This document shows positions 18,910 to 27,304 of a stretch of DNA of 64,000 nucleotides, piece after piece. Made by a program: the position numbers and the translations under genes. Origin of the DNA: Streptomyces lanatus (lineage in GTDB: Bacteria > Actinomycetota > Actinomycetes > Streptomycetales > Streptomycetaceae); the NCBI RefSeq assembly GCF_014655715.1, contig NZ_BNBM01000027.1, positions 30,174 to 94,173 of the forward strand, written 5' to 3'. The notes beneath the pieces are model-generated. The model saw only the letters and a list, made by a program, of their open reading frames with translations. It searched no databases and was not told the DNA's origin. The stretch's first letter is position 1; each line of letters opens with the position of its first letter.

Positions 18910-19521
18910 ATGAACGCCCTATGGCACGACGTCTTCGTATCGGAAGGCACCTTCGGGCTGCTCGATAGCGGAGAGATCCCCATCCACTCCGCTGACTGGT
19001 CCAACGGCCTGGTCGCGCCGATGCTGCAAGGCGGTGCCCTAGTTCGCACAGGTATCCAGACGGGATACGTCCGCGTATGTGCCCGCACCCAGGGGGAACC
19101 AGCCGGGGACATCGACGAATCACGCCCCTGGGAAGAGATCGTAGAGGCGAGCGTCACCGCTCCCCACAATCTTCTCCGGCTCGAATCACTCGACTACGGG
19201 CCCTCTGCCCCAGACACTTTCCTGACAACTGCGGACAGTCCCCAGTACCGCGTCCGAGTCCACGCCCTAGGAAGAGACGTCGCCCGGAGCAAGACCACTC
19301 AGGTACCCCCGGAGGAGTATCTGCTGCTGGTATGGCCCTCCGAGCCGGCTCCCACTCACAGCCTGCGCACGAGTAGCCGCCTCGAAGAGGAGAAACAAGC
19401 CGAGGCTGCCAGTCCCCATCCTCCACGCATGGCGCCAGCCGAACCGCCTGAGGCGACAGCGGAGCGAGAGATCCGTGCCCAACTCAACGACGCACTGCGT
19501 AGGATCCACAAGAAGCAGTAG
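18910..19521 (+). CDS. uncharacterised protein downstream of the nuclease gene; possible inhibitor
   Basis: 203 aa from ATG 18910 with a strong SD (GGAGGAGG). No signal peptide or membrane segment. The N-terminal 125 residues look like a compact beta-rich domain (DVFVSEGTFGLLDSGE, DWSNGLVAPMLQGGALVRTG, SPQYRVRVHALGRD, VPPEEYLLLVWPS), with a charged, Ala/Pro/Glu-rich tail. It lies 130 bases after the NucA/NucB-type gene on the same strand. Cytosolic inhibitors next to NucA-type nucleases (ComJ in Bacillus) are known, and the WxxG-rich N-domain is loosely reminiscent. This is inference from position and length, not demonstrated homology. Confidence 0.6.
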   Translation: MNALWHDVFVSEGTFGLLDSGEIPIHSADWSNGLVAPMLQGGALVRTGIQTGYVRVCARTQGEPAGDIDESRPWEEIVEASVTAPHNLLRLESLDYGPSAPDTFLTTADSPQYRVRVHALGRDVARSKTTQVPPEEYLLLVWPSEPAPTHSLRTSSRLEEEKQAEAASPHPPRMAPAEPPEATAEREIRAQLNDALRRIHKKQ

Positions 19522-19675
19522 CGGTGTACGAGGCGGCTTCGCCCAGACTGCCCCGGGCCCCGTCGTCCGCTCCCGAACGTCATACGTTCATCCCCAATCT
19601 CTGCTCGACAAGCGCCTCCCTCCGCGTAAATGGGCAGCAGCGCGTCAGCGCCGACTTCACCGCTGAGCGAGCGAC

Positions 19676-19914
19676 TTCCGCGCCCACCCCGGCAGCAACG
19701 CCACCGCGTTCGCCCTCTACTACTCGACTGCCTACAACGCCTGGGTGTTCAACCGAACCGACCAGGACAAGGCCAGCCCGCTGTTCATCCGCTCCACGGC
19801 CGATCAGAAACCTCAGTTGAAGGTCTGGACGCACCTGGCCGGCGTGTTCAAAACCGAAGGCGATGACGGCCTTCCGGACACTGATCCGACCAACGACACC
19901 ATTCATGGATGTTC
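19676..19914 (+). pseudogene. LamG (concanavalin A-like) domain fragment
   Basis: One frame reads HPGSNATAFALYYSTAYNAW then VFNRTDQDKASP and LKVWTHLAGVF, the central strands of LamG domains found in large secreted Streptomyces proteins. No start, signal or flanking domain. Similarity ends where the antiporter remnant begins on the other strand, near 19915. Confidence 0.6.
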
Positions 19915-20886
19915 CTCAACCACCCCCGGCCGCGGCGGCCGACCTGGTCCCGGGAGACGGCGTAGTGGCCGGTGACCAGCTTGGTCGCGGTCGTGATCGC
20001 GGCCAGTGCGAGTGCGGCTGGCAGGAGCGGCAGGAGGTCGTCGGGGCTGACGGTCAGGCCGATGGCGAGGAAGAACACGGCGGCGAACAGGTCCCGCAGT
20101 GGGCTGAGCACGGCTCGGGCCCGGTCGGCTGTTTCGCCGGTGAGGGTGAGTCCGACAAGGAAGGCTCCGACTGGCGCGGAGGCGTGGATGAGTTCGGCCA
20201 GCGCGGCGACGATCAGGGTCAGGCCGAGGATTTCAGCATGAGTTGTTCGGCGTCGGGGTGGGCGAGCAGTCGGCCGAGGTGGTGGCCCCACCGGTCGGAG
20301 GCGGTGAATGCGGCGAGGACCGCGCCGACAGCGATCAGGACGCCGAGGACGGCCTGCCACCAGGGGCCGCCGGAGGCGAGGACGGCCAGCAGGGGCAGGT
20401 GGGAGGCCATGGCGAAGTCCTCCATGACCAGCACGGACAGGATGGCCGGTGTCTCGCGGTTGCTCAGACGGCGAAGGTCGGCCAGGAGCCGGGCGACGAT
20501 GCCCGAGGAGGAGATGTACGTGGCGTCGGCCAGGGCCAGGATGCCGATGCCGTCCAGGCCGAGGAGCCACCCGGCCACCGCACCCGGCACGGCGTTCAGC
20601 ACCAAGTCGACCATGGCGGAGGGCACGTGCCGCCGCAGGCTGGCGGTGAACTCGGTGAGGGAGAACTTGCAGGCCGAGTGTGAGCAAGAGCAGGACGACT
20701 CCGATGCCCGCTCCGATCTCCACGAACTCTCCGGCCGCGGGCACGGGGGCGATGCCTCCCTCACCGATGGCCAGACCGGCGAGCAGGGACGGGGGAGAGG
20801 GTGAAGCGCCGCGCGACTGCACAGAGCACACTGAGGGCGGCAAGGATGATCCCGAGCTCGAGCAGCAGGGTGGCGGGCGTGCGCAC
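19915..20886 (-). pseudogene. KefB/CPA2-type cation:proton antiporter, multiply frameshifted and truncated
   Basis: GTG 20886 opens RTPATLLLELGIILAALSVL. The frame is then lost and regained: LLAGLAIGEGGIAPVPAAGE (frame 2), FSLTEFTASLRRHVPSAMVD to SVLVMEDFAMASHLPLLA (frame 3), AEILGLTLIVAALAELIHAS and GLTVSPDDLLPLLPAALALA (frame 2 again). At least three frameshifts, and the C-terminus is cut at about 19915 after KLVTGHYAVSRDQVGRRGRG. It directly follows the TrkA-C gene, the usual antiporter/regulator pairing. Confidence 0.8.
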
Positions 20887-20888
20887 GC

Positions 20889-21357
20889 TCAGCCCTGGAC
20901 GATCTGTTCCACGCCGGTGATTCCCTCGTGGGTTCCGATCACGACCAGGACATCACCGGCCTGGAGTACGTGGTCCGGCGTCGGTGATGCGATCACGTCC
21001 TCGCCGCGGACGATCGCCACGATCGAGGCTCCTGTCCGGCTGCGCGCCCGGGTCTGGCCGAGAGGCTGATCGGCGAACGGGCTGCTGGTGCGCACCTCGA
21101 CCTGCCCCGACACCAGCCCGGGCACCTCCTTGGTGAGGTCGGCGAACCGTTCGGTGATGCGCGGCGCTCCCAGGATCTCGGCGACCGTGTCGGCTTCCTC
21201 GTTGTTGAGCCGGACCACGGGCCGTGCCTCGTCGGGGTCACCGCCCGCGTAGACGACCAGGTCGAAATCGCCCGTCCATGCGGCGACGATGCCGACCCGG
21301 TCGCCCTCATGGTTGGTGAACTCGTACCCCAGCCCGAGAGGGTGAGAGATCAGGCAT
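20889..21357 (-). pseudogene. TrkA-C domain regulatory subunit of the antiporter, shifted N-terminus
   Basis: Frame GLGYEFTNHEGDRVGIVAAW through VVRLNNEEADTVAEILGAP to a TrkA-C (RCK-C) domain, PFADQPLGQTRARSRTGASI and DHVLQAGDVLVVIGTHEGI, stop 20889. The natural start appears to be ATG 21357 (MPDLSP), one base out of frame with the rest; removing one T in CCCTCTCGG would join them. A longer upstream open frame exists, but its first 35 residues look spurious. RCK-C domains bind nucleotides or ions to gate transport. The cognate antiporter is also broken. Confidence 0.65.
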
Positions 21358-21669
21358 GTCGGCAAGGCACACCCCTGCTGACCACGCCCTTGCCGCACAG
21401 AAGTGCACCACCGCTCGCCCTCCGGCGGGGACACCGTGCTCCGGCGGCGACGCACGGCTGCTCATCGCCATGCCCCCAGCCGAGCCTGTGGGCGAGGCAA
21501 GTGTGGCGGCCCTGAGGCGCTGGGCCGCCAGACGCCCCTGCCGCGGGCGGAAACTGAAGGTCCGCCAGAATCGTCGCCGCGCACGACCAGACGCGCCCTG
21601 ACCGAGCCCCGTACGCCCACCATCTTGACCACTCACACAGGGGGCCCCTGGCCGCAGGTCTGTCCCGGC
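21358..21669. other. intergenic, nothing supported
   Basis: About 310 bases between the antiporter regulator and the methyltransferase stop. Open frames on both strands are Arg/Ala/Pro-rich and show no family signature. Confidence 0.3.
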
Positions 21670-22740
21670 TTACGGCTTGATGTCGTACAGGACGTTGAAA
21701 GGGTCGTCCGCCGTGGAGCGGGCCACGTCGCGGAAGCCTGCCTCGGCGCACAGACTGCGTACGACCGCCTCGGGCATACCGCATGTGCCGAGGGCGGCTC
21801 CGTCGTTCGCGAGGGACGTGGTCATGCAGTAGAACATGCTGAACCCGTAGAACATCGTGGCAACGGGGCCGACGTTGTCCTCGGGACGGTCCGCGCAGTT
21901 GATCTCGAGCATCAGGTAGTCGCCGTCGTCCTTGACCGCCGCCCTGATGGCGGAGAGAAGCTGCTTGGGTTCAGCCGCGTCGTGGATGACGTCGAAGGTG
22001 GTGATGAGGTCGTAGCGCCCGGGAAGTCCCTGGGTGGCATCGATCGTCTCGAAGGTGACGCGGTCGGCGACACCGGCCTTCTCCGCGTTCTGGCGGGCGC
22101 GTTCCACCTGGGCGGGGAAGTTGTCGAACCCGGTGAAACGCGAGTGGGGAAACGCCTTGGCGAGCACGATCAGAGCGCGCCCCGCGCCGCATCCCACGTC
22201 CGCGACGTCGATGCCCCGTTGCAGCCTCTCGACGACGTGGGGAAAGGTGCTCAGCCAGTCGTCTACCATCACGCTCTCGAACCAGCTGCCGGTGAAGCGG
22301 CTCATGCCGTCCCACAGGATGTCCGGGTACTCGCTCTGCGGTACGCCTCCTCCGCCCCGGAACGCCTCGCACAATCTTTCGTAAGGCGTCAGGGCGGCGG
22401 GCATCATCTGGTAGACGCCGCCGAGGAACATGGGCCCCGATTCGTCGGCCAGGGCGGGGGCGTGCTCGGCGGGTAGGATGAAGCGCCCGGGCTCCGGTTC
22501 CTCCAGATAGCCCGCGCCGGTCAGCCCTCGCAGCCACTCGCGTACGTAACGCTCATTCAGGTCCAGACGGTCCGCAAGCTCCCGGCTGCCCGCGGGGCCA
22601 CTGGTGGCGAGGCCTTTGAACAGGCCCAGTCGGTCGCCCAGGTGGCACAGACCGATGGTCATCGTCCCGCTGAGGTCCCCGAGCGCCTTCTCCATGAAGG
22701 CTTCGACCTTTGCCTCGTCCAACTCGCGTGGTGCCGCCAT
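21670..22740 (-). CDS. class I SAM-dependent methyltransferase with N-terminal winged helix
   Basis: 356 aa from ATG 22740 (SD AGGAAGGA). N-terminal dimerisation/winged-helix part: IGLCHLGDRLGLFKGLATS, SRELADRLDLNERYVREWL. SAM-binding motif I is VADVGCGAGRALIVLAKAFP, with acidic loop GFDNF and motif IV DLITTFDVIHDA. The fold matches small-molecule O- or C-methyltransferases acting on polyketide- or phenol-type substrates. The substrate is unknown and no biosynthetic partner is adjacent. A longer frame upstream to 22995 lacks a ribosome site and was rejected. Confidence 0.88.
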   Translation of the reverse strand: MAAPRELDEAKVEAFMEKALGDLSGTMTIGLCHLGDRLGLFKGLATSGPAGSRELADRLDLNERYVREWLRGLTGAGYLEEPEPGRFILPAEHAPALADESGPMFLGGVYQMMPAALTPYERLCEAFRGGGGVPQSEYPDILWDGMSRFTGSWFESVMVDDWLSTFPHVVERLQRGIDVADVGCGAGRALIVLAKAFPHSRFTGFDNFPAQVERARQNAEKAGVADRVTFETIDATQGLPGRYDLITTFDVIHDAAEPKQLLSAIRAAVKDDGDYLMLEINCADRPEDNVGPVATMFYGFSMFYCMTTSLANDGAALGTCGMPEAVVRSLCAEAGFRDVARSTADDPFNVLYDIKP

Positions 22741-23552
22741 GATGTCCTTCCTGGCCGTCGAGCACGATCGCGCAGAGCGACCGGCCCGGCAAGCCAAACA
22801 CCGGGCTGCTCCCTCGTCCGTCCGCCACGACGGGCGGGGGTGCGAACTCCACCCCCGCGGGCGGCGCCGGCGAACGGCCCCCGCGCCCATGCGAAGGCGC
22901 GGCATCCGCACGGGTACTTCATCGGAGAGTTGCGAGCGGAGTACGACGCTGTTCCCGACCCGCTGGGCGACCCGGCGGAGTCCACGCCCGCGCACGAACT
23001 CCTCCTGACCCGGGACGCAAGGGGGTGTACGACCGGCAGTTCATCAACAACCAGCACATCGCGTACCTGTTACGGGTGTAGCCAGCTGTGGGAGGAGTGG
23101 TAGGTGCCGGGTGAAGCAGTAACGACCCGTTCTGAGGCGGAGTGACATCCCGGTTTCAGTGAATCTGCACATCGACTGCGCAACCGCGGCGCAGGGCTCG
23201 ATGGATCTGCACAAGTGTCTGCCGCATGGTGCTCCGTTGGTGCGGAGTGTCCCGTTCGTGAACGTCGTGGCAATACCGGTCGGGTCCCGATCCCGCGCGG
23301 CATGTGGAGAGGCTGTCCCCAAGGCGTGTGCACATTTGCACGGATGAGTGGCCTGCTCGTTCAACATCTCGGGTGTGTACGCCGGTCGGTTGGATGCCCG
23401 GCGTGCTCCGTGCTTTGATCCCTTGCGCCGCGGGGCCTGCACGAAAGTCTCCGGAAACGGGGGCCGCATGTGTCTCTGCGGCCGAGGCCCGCTATCTGTC
23501 CCCAGCGGGGCCGCCCCCCTTGTGGATGATCCATACGAAGGGAAGTTTCCTC
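22741..23552. other. intergenic stretch with one possible gene scrap and a hairpin
   Basis: Plus strand about 22908-23083 reads HGYFIGELRAEYDAVPDPLG, then after one frameshift VYDRQFINNQHIAYLLRV and a stop. It looks like the end of a protein, but I do not recognise the family. Further on, GGCCGCA (23462-23468) pairs with TGCGGCC (23477-23483), just upstream of the peptide gene. No other supported feature. Confidence 0.3.
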
Positions 23553-23756
23553 ATGAACTCCGCTCCCCAGGTTGAGACTGTCGAGATCGCCGACGCCGAG
23601 CTCGACAACGTCTCCGGCGGCCTGCACGCCAACGTCTGCGCCGGCCCCACGGCCGTCAGCGACGCTGACCTCCTGGCCCAGGTCGACGCCGTCAAGAACC
23701 AGGTCCTGGGCGCCGCCGCCCAGTACAACCACGTCAGCGTCAGCGCCTCCCTCTGA
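23553..23756 (+). CDS. small peptide with Gly-Gly leader-like motif, putative RiPP precursor
   Basis: 67 aa from ATG 23553 with SD AAGGGAAG. The first 25 residues are acidic and end in DAELDNVSGG, a double-glycine cleavage motif typical of leaders removed by C39-peptidase ABC transporters. The remaining 42 residues (LHANVCAGPTAVSDADLL to YNHVSVSASL) hold one Cys and several Ser/Thr. Similar orphan peptides are annotated in Streptomyces as type A2 lantipeptide-like. No modification enzyme or transporter lies nearby, so function as a RiPP is a guess. A very strong terminator follows, consistent with a highly transcribed short mRNA. Confidence 0.65.
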   Translation: MNSAPQVETVEIADAELDNVSGGLHANVCAGPTAVSDADLLAQVDAVKNQVLGAAAQYNHVSVSASL

Positions 23757-23837
23757 TCGGCAGCCTGAGCGCCAGTCAGTGAGCCCCGCCCAACCTGACG
23801 GTGGTTGGGCTGTTGACGGACGCAGGCTGTAAGGAAC

Positions 23838-23898
23838 CGCGAAGCTCCTGGCAAGAACGGGCTCCCCTAGATCGCCCGTGTCTGCCAGGAGCTTCGCG
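23838..23898 (+). terminator. strong intrinsic hairpin after the peptide gene
   Basis: Perfect 16-bp inverted repeat, CGCGAAGCTCCTGGCA at 23838-23853 against 23883-23898. An inner ACGGGC/GCCCGT pair extends the stem. It lies 80 bases after the stop codon. There is no long U tract, as is common in Streptomyces. Confidence 0.8.
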
Positions 23899-24134
23899 TG
23901 CTTGTGTCCTCCGATCTTCGGTGATCTGTCCAGCCCCACCGTGCTGCCTGAAGGGCACCACGCATCGCACTGCACGAGAACGCACGCGGGGAGAGCGCCA
24001 GTCGGCCGTGAGGCCCGCAGCTGCCGGGGCCGGGTCGGGTCAGGGGGTACCCGAGTGATGAGGTGCACGACGATCTGTGAGCGGAGAGGTTTGAGGGGGC
24101 TGTGACACCTCTGTGAGGTCTGGGCTTGTTCCCT

Positions 24135-24172
24135 GTGGGGGCGTGGGGGCGTGGGGGCGTGGGGGCGTGGGG
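24135..24172. repeat. short tandem repeat of an 8-base unit
   Basis: About four and a half copies of GTGGGGGC in a row, roughly 70 bases upstream of the sigma factor start. Copy-number variation here could affect expression, but nothing shows that. Confidence 0.7.
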
Positions 24173-24239
24173 ACCAGCCTGTCGATCCCCCTGCGGTGCG
24201 GGTGCGTCTACGCTCGCTGCGCACTCGGTACGAACGAGG

Positions 24240-24857
24240 ATGGTGTTGGGTATTCGAGGGCAACTCCGCCTGCAGGCGTACGACGGGGAGTTGGGCGCGG
24301 CCGTCGCGCGGGCTCAGGAAGGTGACGAGGTTGCCTTCGCGGTCGTGCACCGGCGGGTGCAGCCCGGGCTGCTCGGATATCTGCGTGGACTGGTCGGGGA
24401 CGACGCCGAGGACGTGGCGTCCGACGCCTGGCTGGAGATCGCCCGGGACCTGGGGCGGTTCAAGGGAGACGGGGCCGGCTTCCGCGGCTGGACCGCAACC
24501 ATCGCCCGGCACCGGGCCTACGACCATCTGCGCCGCCAGAAGGTACGGCCACGGTTGGCGCTCGAGCACGACGCGCTCGATCTGCCCCGCCCGCACCACA
24601 CCCGCGACCATGCCCCGGATCCCATCTCCACCGAGGCCGCCCTTCAACTGGTCCGCGGGCTGCCGCGCGACCAGGCCGAGGCCGTGCTGTTGCGCGTCGT
24701 CGTCGGCCTCGACGAGCCCGTCGCCGCCCGCGTCCTCGGCAAGCGCCCCGGTGCGGTGCGCGCCGCCGGGTGCCGGGGGCTGAAACGCCTTGCCCGCCGG
24801 CTCGGCGGCGGAGGAGTGGCACACGAGGTTCCCCGGACGCTGGGGGAATCGACATGA
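24240..24857 (+). CDS. ECF-type RNA polymerase sigma factor
   Basis: About 205 aa. Region 2: LGAAVARAQEGDEVAFAVVH, LRGLVGDDAEDVASDAWLEI and RFKGDGAGFRGWTATIARHR. Region 4: LVRGLPRDQAEAVLLRVVVG and LGKRPGAVRAAGCRGLKRLA. The start is uncertain: ATG 24240 has GAGG directly before it, and GTG 24243 is equally possible. The longer upstream frame translates the tandem repeat and was rejected. It is followed at once by a single-pass membrane protein, the usual sigma plus membrane partner arrangement of this Streptomyces family. Regulon unknown. Confidence 0.88.
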   Translation: MVLGIRGQLRLQAYDGELGAAVARAQEGDEVAFAVVHRRVQPGLLGYLRGLVGDDAEDVASDAWLEIARDLGRFKGDGAGFRGWTATIARHRAYDHLRRQKVRPRLALEHDALDLPRPHHTRDHAPDPISTEAALQLVRGLPRDQAEAVLLRVVVGLDEPVAARVLGKRPGAVRAAGCRGLKRLARRLGGGGVAHEVPRTLGEST

Positions 24858-24887
24858 ACGGCAACGGCGGCCGACCGTCGGACAGGG

Positions 24888-25631
24888 ATGGATGCGGGCA
24901 TGGGTGAGCCGCACAGCGACGGCAGTGCCCCGGGCCGCCGGCGCGTGCACCGCAGCGATGCCGTGTCCGGCCCGGAGGGCTCCGCACTGGAGGCGCTTCT
25001 CGCCGCGCTGCCCGAGGCCGGTGCCGACAGAAAGGGTGAGCAGCAGGCGGTGGCCGCGTTCCGGGCCGCCCGGGACGTCGGGGCACACCGGGTGCGAACT
25101 CGGCGCCGGGACGACTGGCGGCCGCGCGGGCAGCGGCGGGCATGGCACTCGGTGCGGGCCGCCGTCGCGCTGTCCCTGGCCAGCCTCACCCTGAGCGGCG
25201 TCGCGTTGGCGGCGATCGGCGTAGTCCGCTCGTCGGACGACGGCCACGGGGACCGGCGGCGGTCGCAGCCATCGGCCACTGCCTCCAGCCAGGCCGGCGC
25301 GGGGACGCCTGCGGCCGAGTCCCACACCCCCGGCGCCTCCGCCGCGCTCGATCACCAGGCCACCGCTCAGGACACCGACGCCCACTGCCGGGCCTATGAG
25401 GCTGTCAAAGGCCGGGGCAAGGCGCTGGACGCGACGGCCTGGCGGCGGCTCGTCGAGGCCGCGGGCGGCACGAGGGACGTCGCTGCGTACTGTGCTGAGC
25501 AGTTGACGCACACCGCAGGAGACGAGCAGGGCAGGGCCGAGAAGACCGAGAACGCCAAGAAGGCCGAGAAGGCTGCCAAGCCGACCAAGCCCGCTAAAAC
25601 GACCAAGCCCGAGAAGCCCGAGAAACGGTAA
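24888..25631 (+). CDS. single-pass membrane protein paired with the sigma factor
   Basis: 247 aa from ATG 24888 (alternative ATG 24900). The cytoplasmic part of about 90 residues (SALEALLAALPEAGADRKG, HRVRTRRRDDWRPRGQRR) precedes one membrane segment, AAVALSLASLTLSGVALAAI. The extracytoplasmic part contains DTDAHCRAYEAVKGRGKALD and DVAAYCAEQL with two cysteines, then a repetitive Lys/Pro/Glu tail (KTENAKKAEKAAKPTKPAKT). No zinc anti-sigma motif (HxxxCxxC) is present. Its position 30 bases behind the sigma gene suggests it controls or senses for it. That role is inference. Confidence 0.75.
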   Translation: MDAGMGEPHSDGSAPGRRRVHRSDAVSGPEGSALEALLAALPEAGADRKGEQQAVAAFRAARDVGAHRVRTRRRDDWRPRGQRRAWHSVRAAVALSLASLTLSGVALAAIGVVRSSDDGHGDRRRSQPSATASSQAGAGTPAAESHTPGASAALDHQATAQDTDAHCRAYEAVKGRGKALDATAWRRLVEAAGGTRDVAAYCAEQLTHTAGDEQGRAEKTENAKKAEKAAKPTKPAKTTKPEKPEKR

Positions 25632-25677
25632 CCGCCTCCACACTGCGGTATGGCCCATGGCCCGGCTGCGATCTCAC

Positions 25678-25827
25678 GTGTGACACATCAGATCCGTGGT
25701 TCGCTGTAGGAGGCGACCCGATCAAGAGGGTCAAGGGGCCCGCCCTCTGTGGAGGGGGCAGCGGGCTCCGACGTGTGGGGCAGGCTCGATTACCCCCGTG
25801 ACGGGTCTGCCCTGCTCGAAGATGAAG
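25678..25827 (+). repeat. inverted repeat, copy A (partner at 31040-31191)
   Basis: About 150 bases that recur in reverse orientation at 31040-31191 with roughly four bases in five identical by eye. Shared blocks include GTGTGACACATC, CGCCCTCTGTGGAGGGGG, CGGGCTCCGACGTG and GTGACGGGTCTGCCC. No gene is recognised in it. The pair brackets the kinase/PASTA region. Confidence 0.75.
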
Positions 25828-26066
25828 GCCGGCCCTGGGGGCCCAACCGCGCTGCGGCATCCAGGGCCTTCTTAGTGGGCGGGGTGGCAGAGCCGCACTT
25901 CAGTTTGCGGCAGCCGTGCCGAGTGGCGTACGCGTGGGCGACGGTGACGCCTGTTCATCGATTCACGCGCCCGTGGTGCCGTCGGGTTCGGGTCAGCGGC
26001 CCCAACTGCGGAGGCGCGGACAGGTGAGTGTCTTGACATGGATGCCGGACCTGTCAGGGGCGGGTA

Positions 26067-26723
26067 TCAGCAGGACTCTTCGAACTTCACCGCGTTGAGC
26101 GTCACCGGCTGGCCTTCGAGCCTGGTGCCGGCGGCGGGTTCTTGGGAACAGACCTTCCAGTTGGACTCGATGATGATGACGCGGCCTTCGCCCAAGGCGT
26201 CGTTGACGGTGATGCTGGTGATGGGGGCGAGGGCCTCTCGGGCGACCTTGACGGACTTGCCCTTGAAGTCCGGCATCGTCGATCCGGGGGTCTCCGTCGC
26301 GGCGCCTTGGTCCGTGGCCGGGCAGGTCCCTTCGAGTTTGACGGTGGCGAAGTCGACCTGGGTACTGGTGGGGTGCGCGCCGGCTTTGGGGGTCTGGAAG
26401 CAGACTTTCCAGTTGCGGTCCAGGGCCTGGTTGCGGCCGCGGCCGAGAGCGTCGTGCGAGGTCAGGTTGTAGAACCCTGCTTCTTGTGCCTGGTCCTGTG
26501 CAAACTGCAGCCCTTTACCGATCATGTTCGGAAGGGAGCCGGTCTCGGCCCTGGTCGTGGTGTCCTGCGTAGCCGTGGGCTGGTCGGTGGGGGTGCTTTG
26601 CCGGGGGGTCGCGGGCTTGTCGGCTGGAGTGCCGTTCGTGGGGCCGTTGCCGCCGCAGGCGGTGAGGCCGGTCAGCGCGGCGAGCAAGGCAGCGGCGAGT
26701 GCGGTGCGTGCGTGGCTGTGCAT
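26067..26723 (-). CDS. PASTA-domain lipoprotein
   Basis: 218 aa from ATG 26723 (SD AGAGGGG). Lipoprotein signal ARTALAAALLAALTGLTACG with lipobox LTAC, then a Thr/Pro/Gln-rich spacer. Two PASTA-like repeats follow: PNMIGKGLQFAQDQAQEAGF to NWKVCFQTPKAGAHP, and MPDFKGKSVKVAREALAPIT to NWKVCSQEPAAGT. PASTA domains bind peptidoglycan or beta-lactams and usually form the sensor end of bacterial Ser/Thr kinases. The divergent kinase at 27305 lacks PASTA repeats, so this protein might be its detached sensor. That pairing is inference. Confidence 0.88.
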   Translation of the reverse strand: MHSHARTALAAALLAALTGLTACGGNGPTNGTPADKPATPRQSTPTDQPTATQDTTTRAETGSLPNMIGKGLQFAQDQAQEAGFYNLTSHDALGRGRNQALDRNWKVCFQTPKAGAHPTSTQVDFATVKLEGTCPATDQGAATETPGSTMPDFKGKSVKVAREALAPITSITVNDALGEGRVIIIESNWKVCSQEPAAGTRLEGQPVTLNAVKFEESC

Positions 26724-26804
26724 GATCCCCTCTGGGGTCGTGCGTTGGCGAGGGACTGACATGCATGGTCTGCGGGATTTATGGATCATATATGCAAAAC
26801 TCTG

Positions 26805-26822
26805 GCAAATTGTCTAATTTGC
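26805..26822. promoter_or_regulatory. perfect palindrome upstream of the PASTA lipoprotein
   Basis: GCAAATT (26805-26811) and AATTTGC (26816-26822) around GTCT. It lies in a 60-base AT-rich patch unusual for this DNA, about 80 bases upstream of the lipoprotein start. Probable operator within the promoter; the regulator is unknown. Confidence 0.5.
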
Positions 26823-27304
26823 GCAATAGCTTGCTGCCCAGAGGGTGCGCGCACACCAAGGGATCTAACGCTGGCGGAGTCGTCTCCTGCTTCGTTCTTG
26901 TCGATGTCGGGGCCACCCGAGGGGGGCATCTGCTCCTTCAGGTAATCACCTCGCGTCCCAGCCGATTCGCTCCGCGATCACCGTCGCCGGCATGGTCGAT
27001 GTCTCCCGGAGAAACTCATCGGCCAGTTGCGGTCTGCGGATCTCCGTCCAGCCCTGCGCACATGTCACCTCCTCCCCTTTCCGTCCTTGGTCGCCGTGGC
27101 CAGAGTCAGACGAAGATCACCAAGTGGGACAGTGTTTGATCCGCGCCGGCAGAGGGGCATGGTTCGCTGTCGTCGAGAGATGTGGTTGTGACGCTTCGAA
27201 GGTCCTGTGCGCTGAGAGGAGTGGATTCGCTGCCCTGCTGTTGTGCCCCTGAGCGGGCGGGCGTCGCGGTTGGTGTGGTGGTTTTTCAGGGACGTGGTGC
27301 CGTA
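26823..27304. other. divergent intergenic region between the lipoprotein and kinase genes
   Basis: About 480 bases. It contains the probable kinase promoter, with SD-like CAGGGACG about ten bases before GTG 27305. No gene is supported; the upstream extension of the kinase frame is not protein-like. Confidence 0.3.

Noticed and set aside
24126..24239. N-terminal extension of the sigma factor through the tandem repeat
   Set aside because: It would translate GTGGGGGC repeats to Gly/Ala/Trp-rich sequence, and family members start near the ATG at 24240.
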